A stretch of DNA of 64,000 bases from contig CM055101.1 of the NCBI GenBank assembly GCA_029204225.1, positions 33,919,683 through 33,983,682 of the forward strand, in the 5' to 3' direction. Origin of the DNA: Diphasiastrum complanatum. Taxonomy: Eukaryota; Streptophyta; Lycopodiopsida; Lycopodiales; Lycopodiaceae. This document shows, piece by piece, positions 21,377 to 33,300 of this stretch. The translations under genes were made by a program, and so were the position numbers. The notes under the pieces are model-generated. The model ran no database searches. It saw only the letters and a program-made list of their open reading frames with translations, and was not told where the DNA came from. Numbering within the stretch: position 1 is the stretch's first letter; each line of letters opens with the position of its first letter.

Positions 21377-24300
21377 ATGTTGAGATGCCAACGCGCTGCT
21401 CTGCTCCGCAAGCTTGTTTATGATGTTCAGGGATGGAGGTCGCCCGCGTTCATTCAATCTCGCATCTCACAAACCTTTCTGGCTTCAACCGATTACGTTC
21501 CCGTAAGAGCTTTCACCTCTTGGCATTTTCAGACGCACTGGAAAGAGTCCAAGAAAGCCGATACCGCCTCCTATAGTGGCCGCACGCTTGTGCCTCTTAT
21601 GGCGGTCGGAGCAGCTTCAATCTCCTTTGCAACGTCGGTTGTTAGTATAGTCTCTGCTAAAGAGAGGCCGCCGATCGAGCGCATTCCAAAGGAGGTGGTT
21701 CTGTACCAGTATGAATCGTGTCCCTTTTGTAACAAAGTTAAAGGTATTCTTCTTGAGCCTCATTCTCCTTTGGATCCTAGGTTCTTTTTCGTGATGGAAA
21801 AAGAGAAGAAAGATTTCGAGTTCATGTGGTCGATCCTGCACTAAAGTTAAAATAAATAAATGGTCAACGTTATTGCACAAAAAACGTTATTGCACAAACT
21901 TTCCAAGATTTTAAGAGACTTTTATGTATAAATTTTGGTAGTTTCTTAAAATGCTTGTCCTGATGACTGGATTCCTATTGCTTGTAAGAGCAAAGTTTGA
22001 GGCAATTTGTTTATGGACGTCCTGTTATCTTAAAGGTAGGCTGCACTAGTTGCAGATCGTTTGACATTTAACACATAAAAGGGCAAGCATTGATCATCAA
22101 AAGCAAAACACAATTGCATCACTTTAGAATTCACCTAACATGTATTTACAAGGTGCCATAATGGTGGCAAATTTTCAGAAGATACTGCAGCAAGAAACCT
22201 CCATAGAATTAATGAACCGTGGGTGGTTCACCACGGTTCTCAGAACCGTACAGTGAACCGTACGGTTCTCAATTTGTTTTGGCCAGAACCGTGTAGTTAT
22301 CAATTAATTTATTAATTTTTTTTATTTTTTTTAGTTCATTTTTTATTAAACATTAATCAGTTGATTAATTAATTATGATGAACCCGTACCACGGTTCATG
22401 AACTGTGGTACGGTTCACCCCACGGTTCTCAGACCCCACGGTTCTAAGAATTGTGGGTACTTTGGAAACCTCCAAAAAAAACCGTTGATCACTTTTGGGC
22501 ATCCACCCATCCTCACTATGCTAACCACCACATTGTCAGCTGAATTGTGATTTGCTCATTTTTACTTGCTCTACAATTCCTTTCTCAGTTCATATTGCTA
22601 CCCTTTTTCTATTGTGATTACATCAATACACTTCTGAAAAAAACCATTATTCCCATTAGTCAATATGTCCACCAACATCCTACTAGTGTAGCAATTTGCA
22701 ATACTTCAAGTGCAATTTTTGTTCTTGGACCATATGTCGGATAAAGTGATAATGCTATGCAATGGGCTTGCTTTGTTTGTGGAAGCCTCCACTCTTGCTA
22801 ATAAAGATGTGGATCTGATTATCATTGTAAAGAATCACTTCGCCTTGATTCATTCACGGTTTACACACTGGGGGCCCTACATGTACTATTTTGCGGCATG
22901 ATGGATGCCCACTTGTCAGCTTATATTGATGACACAACAATCGCATGCTACTTGTTGTAGCCGCCCTGTGGGGTGGGTTATGGTGGTTGCGAGACACCAT
23001 AAATATTTTTTGATGCGAGTCCTGTCTCATGGGCTTAGAGGTGATTAGGAGTTCGTGGTTAATGGTTGGGTGGTTAGTTGTATGCTTAGTGCTCTGTAGG
23101 TTATAGTTTACGACAATACAAGCTTTACATTGGCGTTAGAAGAGTGCATATGCCATATGCTTTTTAGGTATTTGCTGAGCAGCGCTAAAGACTTCATGGT
23201 TGACCTAGTCATGTGGTGAGTAGCAGTGATGGTCGACTGATTGGATATTTCTGCAGGATGTGCAGTAGATGTTACAGCTCGTGAGGAAAATGCCTAGAGT
23301 GCTCAAGACCAAGCCAAACATTATTTGTGAATTCCAAAGGGCTTCAAAGCGACGAATTCACAACAATGGGTATGTGAATTTGATTGTCTATTTCTCAAGG
23401 GTTCGATAGTTGATATACTATTGCAAGCTCCCATCATTCTTTTGATGGTGTGGGAAAACACTAGGTTAGATAAACCCTTTCTGAAGAGACCCCTTAACAT
23501 GTTTCTCGTTTTATTTCAGTTTTATTCAATGCTAGACAATATACCTTGCAGGGTGTTGAAGACCATGGTAAAAATATTATGACTGTCGTGCTCGTGCTAG
23601 ATGGAACTACTAGACTCGTTCATAAAATAGCTCACCTGGGTTCTGCTCCTAAATGGCATTTACAAGGAAATCTTGGACTTAAATTAGTCAAATATGATGG
23701 TAGATTGGGAATGTCATGTGTGAAGACTTATAGCCCTAAGATTGATTGGCACCCAAATGTAGTTAGGGCTCCTAAATGGTAGATTCAAGGTTGGCGAAAC
23801 AATTATACTCAATTTGTGAGCTTGAAGTTTCTTGGCCTTGATACTGGTCAACAACATGATGAGTTCTTATTGGTGATTTGCGTTTCTCTCCTTGCAATCA
23901 CCAAAAGATCCAAATCGATTCAATCAAAATAAAAATTTGGATTGGAGTGTGCTTGAAGCTTACTTTAGGGTTGCAAAAGAGATTGCTTTCAACAAAGAAG
24001 AGCAGTATTGGGAAGCATAAGTCTAGTGGTCCCCAAAGAGCTTGTGGTAGTCAAGAGCCTCTTGCATAAGGAGCAATGTGTCAAATCCTTAAAGAGGAGT
24101 GGCCTGAAGAGCTAGGAGAAGAGGGTGAGTTTACGGTTGCTCAACCCTAACAATTGTTTAGCTCTCTACTTAGAGAGATTGATCCAAAAAGTCCAAAAAG
24201 CCAAGTTGTCAAAGGTTGAGGGGACCTTGAAGGGCTGTTTGGAAAATTTTCATTAAAACATCTTGAGTTTGAAATTATTGGAGGGACTTGTAGAGTGAAT

Positions 24301-27300
24301 GTTGTTTCTAATAAAAGTTCTCTTCACTTGGAAAAATAGTTCACTCTAATAGATTGGTTGAGCTAATGGAGACAAAAACAAGGGGATGGGTTTGGTGCCA
24401 ATCAAATCACTAGTGGTAATTGGAAGAACCTTCAAAATGTTTTGTATGTGCCATGTACTGTTAGTAGGTGTGAGTGCAGATCAACGACTAAAAGTACAAA
24501 AATTGATAAGGAAAAATATCATATTGAAGATGTGGACCAAAGTTATAAGGTGATTGTAGAAGGATATGAAGAGCCTAGTGGTGGGCTTTATAAATAAAGT
24601 CAATGCCTCTGTTCTTGGACAATGTGGTCTTGCATCATCAAGGTTGTCTCAAAGTGATCTATGGCATAAGAGACTTGGTCATTTGAACCTTGGAATTTTG
24701 TGGTTATTAAGAAAACCAACATGGTTACATGTCTATCAGAAGGGTGTATTCATGGCAAACGACATAAAGAGAAGTTTAAGAAAGGTGGATCTACCTGTGC
24801 AAAGAAGCGCTGGAACTTATCCATACTATTGGGCCAATGAGAACCATGTCTATTGGGGGATTATATACTATGTCATGACGTTCATCCATGATAAGTCAAG
24901 GAAGTCATGGATCTATATCTTAGAACTGAAATCAGAGATCTTTAGGTCCAAACATTTTAGAGCGATGGTGGAAATCAATGTGGAATGAAGATCAAGATTA
25001 TGCAATCAAATAGTGGTGTTGAGTATAAATCAATTGAATTTGATGACTTTTGTAATGAGCATGGGACTAGGAGTGTTAGAGCCTTTACTCCTTGTCCCGG
25101 TTATTTACAGTTTTCAGAGACACATGTTCGTTTTGTAATTATTGTAATTACTGAAATGGCTAAGTCACTGGCCTGTGGTGACCTTTGTAAGTAAATTGTA
25201 AATAAACTGTAATTAGTTAGCATTGGACCTCAAAAAGTCGTGCTTGGCTTTGGCATGGGGTAATGCGTCATTTATTAGGAGTGGCTGGACTGGCCTCCTA
25301 AAAAGTTGTTGACTAGTCAATGGGACACGTGTCATATGCTCAGAGCACTAGGACACTTGGTCCAGTGAATGAGTGACACATGTTAGGGTTGACCGGTCAA
25401 ACATGACACGTGTCACATGCTCATTGGGATACTTGGTTCAGTGTATGAGTGACACATGTCAGCCTACTCACTTGCCTATGTGTCAGAGTACTGCCAAGTG
25501 GCAAGTGTCGACTGTGCATGGAATTGGCCATGTGTCGACCTTAGGAAGGGTCAGGGTTAAGGTGTGCTTGAGGATTGTGCATAAGTGAGCATAGAGCTCT
25601 AGAGGCATTCCTCATCATAATTTTTGCAGCAAAGGTTGGGAGGAGACAAGGCAGCCAGCTCCACCATGTTTCGTGTGCTCTGATCTTTGTACATGCAGGG
25701 AAATCGACAAGGATCGACATTGCTAATTGTTGTGCACGGGACAAGCTAGGATTTAAGTGAAGTTTCAGATGTGGAGTTTGACATTTGATGGATTTGCAAG
25801 GAAAATAAGGGCTATTGAAGGCTGTTCCTGTCAGAAAATGGTAGGATAGCAGCGGAAGTCTGATAGCGGATGGATTGTGGATCGGTAGTGCAGCAATTAC
25901 CAGCAAACGATAGTCAAGATGAAAAACTGAGTAATAATGCAAAAGAACGTGTAGCAGAAGTGAGACAACTTGCACTCTGATTGAATGGGAAAAATGAGTA
26001 CAAGAGCGTGGAGCAGCGCAAGACAATAGGCGCATAAAAAATTCTCCAACTGATCTGAATAAAATCATATATTCTAACTACAGAATCGTTGATGGAGATG
26101 AGCTCGGTTGATGGGTATATACATGAGAAGTCAAAGTTGATGGAATGAAGTAAGTCGAGTATATACATTGGGAAGTCGATGACTTCGATGTCGGACACTT
26201 CGGAGGTTAACTTTATGGAGAAGTCAAAGTTGATGAAGTCAGACTTAGGACACTTCGATGACTTCAAAGTCGATGGAGTTGACTTTGGTTGATTTTTCAG
26301 GATGCTCATTATTCATTGGATTTGGTCATGAGCATTGAAATCCAACACTCCCCCTTAATGTGGAACCTTAAAAACTTGGATCTTCAGATTTAACATGTCG
26401 TTAAATCTGAGATGGTGCTCCTTTGATAGAGCTTTTGTGAAGTAATCTGCTGCCATTAACTTTGTCCTGCAATGACACTTTCTTGCTTTGCACTTTTTCT
26501 CTAAAGTAGTGATACATGATTTCAATTTGTTTGCTCCGAGAGTGAAATCTTGGATTTAGAGAGAGTGCTATTGTGCTTTGATTATCACAAGAAATTGTCG
26601 TTGGATGTTCTTGAGCAAGGCCGATATGTGCAAGCAGGTTCCTTAGCCAAATTGCCTCCTTGGTAGCATTTGTGGCAGCTATGTATTCTGGTTCGGTTGA
26701 AGATAATTCTACTGAGGTCTGCTTTCGGCTGTTCCATGAGATTGGGCCTTGATTCAATATGAATACAAATCCAGAAGTTGATCTTCTGGTGTCGATATCT
26801 CCTGCCCAATCTGCATCTATATATCCTTCAAGAATATTGGCAGATTGGCTGCCTCCATAACAGATGCTGAGATGTTTTGTAGCTTGGACATACTTCATGA
26901 CCTTCATGAGAGCTTTCCAATGAGTTGGCCCTGGATTCGATGGGAATTGGCTGAGAGAACTGATGGAGTATGCCAAGTCGGGTTGAGTGCAGAGCATAAC
27001 ATACATGAGTGACCCGATAATGGAGTGAAATGGATATGGCTTCATTTCCTCCTCTGCCTCCAATCGTGGACATTGCTCCTTCGACAGCTTCAGACCAGGG
27101 TCGAGTGGGAAGTAGCTCAATTTGCAATTGGTCATTCCGTATTTTTCCAGCACGTTGATGAGATATCGTTGTTGACTGATGAAGATCTGTCTGCTGGGTC
27201 GATCTCGATAGATCTGGATTCCGAGACAATATTGGGCTGGACCCATATCAGTCATTTTGTACTCCTGGGCTAGCATGCCTTTCTTATCCTTCATCAAATT

Positions 27301-30300
27301 CAAGTTGTTACTAAAAAGTAACGTATCATCGACATAAAGAGTGATGATAATGAAGGAATTGGAAACAGACTTGAAGTAAACATTCGAGTCTGCCGAGTTT
27401 GGAATAAAACCATTCTCGATTAGAAATGCATTGATCTTTTGAAACCAGGCTCTTGGTGATTGCTTCAAACCATAGAGAGCCTTGTGAATTCTGCACACTA
27501 GGTGCTTCTTACTCTTGAGCTTGTTTGTATCCCTCTGGCTGTGACATGTAGATCTCCTCACCGATAGTTCCATTGAGGAAGGCAGTATGGACATCCATTT
27601 GGTGGACTTTGAGATCGGCTGCAGCTGCTAAGGAGAGTAGTAGGCGAATCGAAGCATGCTTAATGACAGGGCTGAAGGTCTCCGAATAATCCAGATCTGG
27701 GATCTGGGAGAAGCCTTTGGCGACAAGCCGGGCCTTGTATCGATTGAGTCTTCCTTCAGCATCATACTTTGCCCTGAAAATCCATGGAATCGGGTTTCGA
27801 TCCTTTGGCAGCTTTGTAACAGTCCTGTTTGATTCTTCATAAGAGAATCGAATTCGGTGTCCATTGCAGCTTTCCAGTGATCAGCATCAGGTGTCGACAT
27901 TGCCTCTGAAACTGTGGTTGGTTCCTGTACAAAGTAGCAAGCCATATCATCCATAAATTGGGATGGAGGCTGTCTGGACCGGTTCGATCTTCTGGGTTGA
28001 ACTTCGGTCCTCTGATGTGATTCGACTTGTCGAGGGTCTGACTCATTGTCGGAGGAGTCGGTGTCGAGCTTGTGATCAGTCCTGAGTTCGAAGTTGTCGA
28101 CTTTTGGACTGGAAGTCGATGGAGCTTTCCCCTTGTGGTCGATAAATTTGTCTTCCACAAAAACGACATCTCTACTGGTGAACGATTTTTGAGTGTCCAC
28201 ATTGTAGGGTTTGTATGCCTTGTGATCTGGGGAATAGCCGATGAAGATCGATTTCCTGCTGGTGTTGTCCAGCTTCTTTCTTAGATCTTCAGGAACCGAA
28301 GCGTAGGCAATGCATGCAAACACTTTGATATGCTTGAGTGATGGCTTCGATCTTGTCCACACCTCATAGGGTGTTTTGCCATTCAGAGCCTTGGTGATGG
28401 ATCGGTTTTGTAGATAGGCTGCTGTAGTAACAGGTTTTGCCCAAAATTTTTTTGGAAGAGAGGCATGGGCTGTCATGCTCTTGGCACTTTCGATGAGTGT
28501 CCGATTCTTCCTTTCAGCCACACCATTGGACAGAGGTGAGTAACTGGTTGTGTATTGTTGATGTATTCCATTTGCCTTGCAGAAGTCCTTGAAATCGGTG
28601 GAGATGAATTCTCCCCCTTCGTCAGTACGTAGAGCCTTGATCTTTCTCTAAGTCTGATTTTCAGTAGACGCCTTGAATGGTTTGAAGTACTTGAAAGCTT
28701 CAGATTTGTTCTTCAAGAAATAGGTGACAGTTCGTCGAGAGAAATCATCAATGAAAGTTAGAAAATAAATGGCTCCCCCTGTCGAAGCAGTCTACATTGG
28801 GCCACAAATGTCGCTATGTACAAGATCAAGCAAACCTTTGGAAGTATGAACTGAATAAAAAATAAACGGACTTTTGGCATGCTTGCTGATAATACAACTT
28901 TTACATGGAGAAGTTGGTTTGCTAACAGAAGGAAGATCTTGCACTAGATTCTGAGTAGACATTTGCTGAATACTATTGAAGTTTAGATGGCCTAATCTGA
29001 AATGCCAAAGCATATCAGTCGATTCAGAAGTCGATGTATGAAGAGCTTGGCTGTTTGTCGAATAGCAGTGACTAAGCTTGTAGAGGTAGCCCACATCGTC
29101 TACCAAAGGCTAAAACCTTCCTAGACTTGTCGAGTATGGTGCAGCCCTTTGTATTGAATTCGACCCTTCGACCAGAATCAGTGATTCTACTTATCGAAAG
29201 TAGATTCTTTGTAAGGTTAGGAACATGAAGAACATTGGACAGCAACTTTACATCACCTTTCTTGAATTCGACTTTGATTGTTCCTTCACCTTTGATAGAA
29301 TGAGATGAGTTGTCTCCAAGCTGCACAACTCTTGAGTGGGTGAATGCTTTGTAGTCCTGGAAACAGTCTTGATGGTGAGTCATGTGTTGAGTTGCTCCGG
29401 AGTCCAGATACCAGGAGTCGATATCCTGTTGCTCTCCAACCTTGGCCATGAAGGCTGCTTCATCTTCCTCTTGTTCCTGGATCAAGTGACTGGTTGTAGT
29501 AGCATTGGCTTGCTGCTGGAACGAGAATTTCTTCTCGTTGTTGTACTTCAAAGTTCGACAGTCCTTGATGAGATGACCAGTCCTCTTTGAGATGACCAGT
29601 CCTCTTACAGTATTTGCAGCATAGCTTCTGCATTGGCTGGAATAATGAAGATCCTGATGTTGTTGGTGTGTTTGATACAGGCTGCTGCATGTTGCTCCTC
29701 TTGTTAGTGTAATCTGACTTTGTAGATCTCTTGGATCTAAACTTCGGATTTTTCTTTGTGTATAGAGCTTGTGGATCTGATCCTGAGCCGGAGGAGGAAG
29801 CAGTGCTTATGATCTCCTCTTGTAGTAGCATCGAGATTACTCTTGATAGAGTGAGATGCTGCTGGGTTGAAATAGCCATAACCCAAGTTTCATAGGCATC
29901 AGGAAGACTCGATAATAGAGTCATTACTGCATCTGAATCTTCAATGACTGATCCTGTTGCAGTCATATGCTCCATAAGGTTCTTGAAAGTGTTGAGATGG
30001 CTTGAAACACTATCTGCATTAGACATTCTGAGAGTGCAGAATTTCTTCCTCAGATGAAGCTTGGAGGTGACGTCTCTGATGTCATAGAGAGTTGCTAGGA
30101 TGTCCCATGCATCCTTAGCGGTCTGAGCAGCACGTATGTGGCTGATCTGAGAGTGATCAAGGCAAATGCCTTGCCATCTCTCTGTCTCCATTTGGTGATG
30201 CTGGCTGCATCAGCCTCTGGTTTGACATCAGTGCCATCGACGATGTCCCACAGTTCTTTTGCAAATAGAACTACTCTCATCTTGAACTTCTAGAGATAGT

Positions 30301-33300
30301 AGTTCTCTCCATCGAGCTTGTCAATCAGAGATGAACTGGAAGATGAATCCATTCTGGTGTAGAGATCGTTGGTAGAAACAACGATATCTGAATACTGCTA
30401 GCTGTGCACTTGCTGAAATGATGTCTTGATAGAAACAAGACTGATAACCTGCAATAGAAATGCAGATTACTGAGCCACCCGCTCTGATACCATGTCGGAA
30501 AATGGCAGGATAGTAGCGGAAGTCTGATAGTGGATGGATTGTGGATCGGTAGTGCAGCAGTTACCAGCAAACGATAGTAGTCAAGATGAAAAATTGAGTA
30601 GCAATGCAAAAGAACAAAGCAAAAGTGAGACAAAATTTGCACTCTGATTGAATGGGAAAAATGAGTACAAGAGCGTGGGCACAAGACAGTAGGCGCATAA
30701 AAAATTCTCCAGCTGATCTGAATAAAATCATATATTCTAACTACAAAATTGTTACTTAACTAGAATACATTCTCACCAATTTGGCTAGAGTGTTGACGCT
30801 ATACATTGATGATTGAATGTCAGTGCTCAGTACATTGGGAGCATAAAGTCTTAACTACTTAATGTACTGTGGCCGTTATGCATTAGATGGCCATCTTCTC
30901 TAACTGTAAATGTATGTACTAATTAGGTTGACTGTCAGGGATGTACTTGAAGTCGTTTGACAGTTCATGGATCGACTTTTCCCTGATGACGAAGTCAGAT
31001 AGTTCGGCCTGGTCAAATAGTTTGGCCTGGTCCGATTTGTCGTCTGAGTTAGATTTGTCGGTTGATGACGAATTCGGTTAAGTCGACGAAGTCGGACATG
31101 TCGACTGATTCGGTTGATGGAGATGAGTTTGGTTGATGGGTATACAGTGCTACTGTTTTAGCAAAATTGTTTGAGGAATGGAAATCATTAATCTGAGTTC
31201 GTGAAGTGCATGTGCATAAGATTGCCTTCAGAACTTGTTTCAGTCACTGTAACTTTTTGGTTATGCCTTTGATTGACTAATGCCCTAACAACATGTATGA
31301 TGTTGATGAACGATGTACTCTGACTGTTTATGGATGTCGTTTTGGTTTACAGTTTTGGTGACGTGTTGCACATAACTCACCTTAGAATTGTTTTGTCAAC
31401 TCTGAGGGATAACATCTTGTTTGCTAACGATAATAAGAGATAGCGTATTTGAGTCTTATCGTGTTAGCCATGAAACTGAGACCAAGGAGAGTTGTTATTC
31501 TCCTTTTGTGGCCTGTACCTATAGACTTGACGATATTGAGAGGCTCTCTTGGATTGTTTGGGTTTTATTGCAAGGTGTGAAGGGTTGTTTACACATGGCT
31601 GCACCTTTGATCGATATGCTATAGAATAATAAGTGGATTGAAGTTCAGCATTGAAGTTTCGATGCTTTGAAACAGGCTGTGGCTGACTTTGTCAAAGATG
31701 GTAGACCCTTAGTGTCATGCCCACGACTGGTCTCGGGTAGCGTGTCCACGCTAGGGATCAGTAGACCAACAACCCGTAAGCTAGTTATGACTATAAAGGA
31801 CTTGGGCCCTTGGGTTGGTTTGTCCCCCATCCGTTCCTTTTGTGATTGCTTGTTATGGCATGCTTAGAATAGGATCCTTGGTTTAGGACTTTATATTGGT
31901 ATCAGAGCTAGTTCTAAGCAAGTTTTGCCATCGAAAGTGCTTGAGAAGGAATCTCGACGTTTTTCGAGAATTCGGTGTGTAAGCAACAAAGAGAGGATAT
32001 TTCGGAGTGCTCTTCCCGTTGATTTTCTTTTTCGAAGTGTAATCAGTTGCATGGTAGGTGCGCTACCAGGTTCACAGTCGGTTCGATTTTTAGGCACTTC
32101 AAATTGGTTTTTTGGAAGTAATTCTGGTTTTCAATTCCTTTATGTTGCCGATTACTTTGCTCTGAGCACTTTTGTGAAAGCAACGGTTTCAATTTGAGAC
32201 TATGCTGGTTGTTTTCTTATGGCTTCTTGTTCTTGCAACAGTGGTTTATGAGATTTTGGTTGCTGTCTATTGCTTTTTGTGGAACCGGTTTTGCTTTAAA
32301 ATCGGTGAGAAAGGCAAGAATAGATGCAAAAATGGACTAACCACTTGTTGTAAGTGTTGGTGGATTATTTACAGGTTTTGCATGGCAATTTTTTTATGGA
32401 GTTACAAGTTTTTGTTGCGTTTTCCAGCAAACTAACGGTGGTTTGCAGGTCAATGAGCCAGTAAGGCCATTATTGTGATGGTTTGGGTCATTTTTTTGTA
32501 AATTTGAGATATCCATAAGGGGTCATGACCAATATCTCAAATTTTCGACAAAACACCCGTTTTATGACCCATAGTATTTGGCATCAATTAGATTTTCGGC
32601 CTTACTACGGTCAAACTGATCTAGTTAGTTTTAGATCTTCGGTTTGGAATTGCCTGCATCCCATACCACAGGTTCTTCCTCCATGAAGGCCCTCCACTTC
32701 CTGATCAAAGCGTCCCAAAAATCCGATTGATATGAATGATTCATAAATCCTTTTTCTGATTTACAGGTCAAATCTCTGTATTGGTAACGAAGAAGATCCT
32801 TTTTGATAAGTCATTCACGAAAATGTGTTGGGACATTATCAGTATTTGGTTATGATGATGCAACATGTTTCTTGACTTTCAAGTTTTTCTTGGATCTCTT
32901 CTTTGAAATTTCTCCTAGGGCAAATCTAGATTGATATGCACCCCTTGGAAACTCGTGTCGTTTCCTGTTAAAAGGGGGAGAAGTAAGAAGAAAAGAGAGT
33001 TATCAAGGGGAAACATCTATCGTAGATTCCAAGAGGAATCTGTTATATGAATAGATGACGGACCTGTTTCTAGAATCAGAAACGATAGAATAATTCGATA
33101 TTACAGAAATCCTTTAGGGATTATAGTAGATATCTGGTTTGAAGATGTAAGAGAAGGAAATTAGGAAACACTCTTGTAGTAGAAGAGTGGCTGATTACAA
33201 GTCTGGTTGATTTGTGTCAGAACTAGGGAATTCTATTGCAAGATGGTGGTTTGTTTGGTGGTAATCAACTTGATCTTAGTGAGGACTGAGATCTATGGGT

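Larger units (their letters stand above)
25829..31144 (-). mobile_element. Element C: Ty1/copia retrotransposon, nearly full-length, inside B
   Basis: Minus-strand element with 5' LTR 30493-31144 (outer end truncated), primer-binding site TGGTATCAGAGC at 30481-30492, Gag, protease, integrase, RT, RNase H in copia order, a polypurine tract at 26348-26358 and 3' LTR 25829-26347. The polyprotein is interrupted by several frameshifts. Integrase preceding RT defines Ty1/copia. Confidence 0.92.

Noticed and set aside
25314-25500. Direct repeats of ~75 bp considered as a CRISPR-like array
   Set aside because: They are internal repeats of a retrotransposon LTR, present in both LTRs of element B, in a plant nuclear genome; the spacers are part of the repeat.
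30325-30684. 119-aa minus-strand ORF across the C element 5' LTR
   Set aside because: It is an LTR-leader frame, also seen in the 3' LTR (25541-26068), with no protein features.
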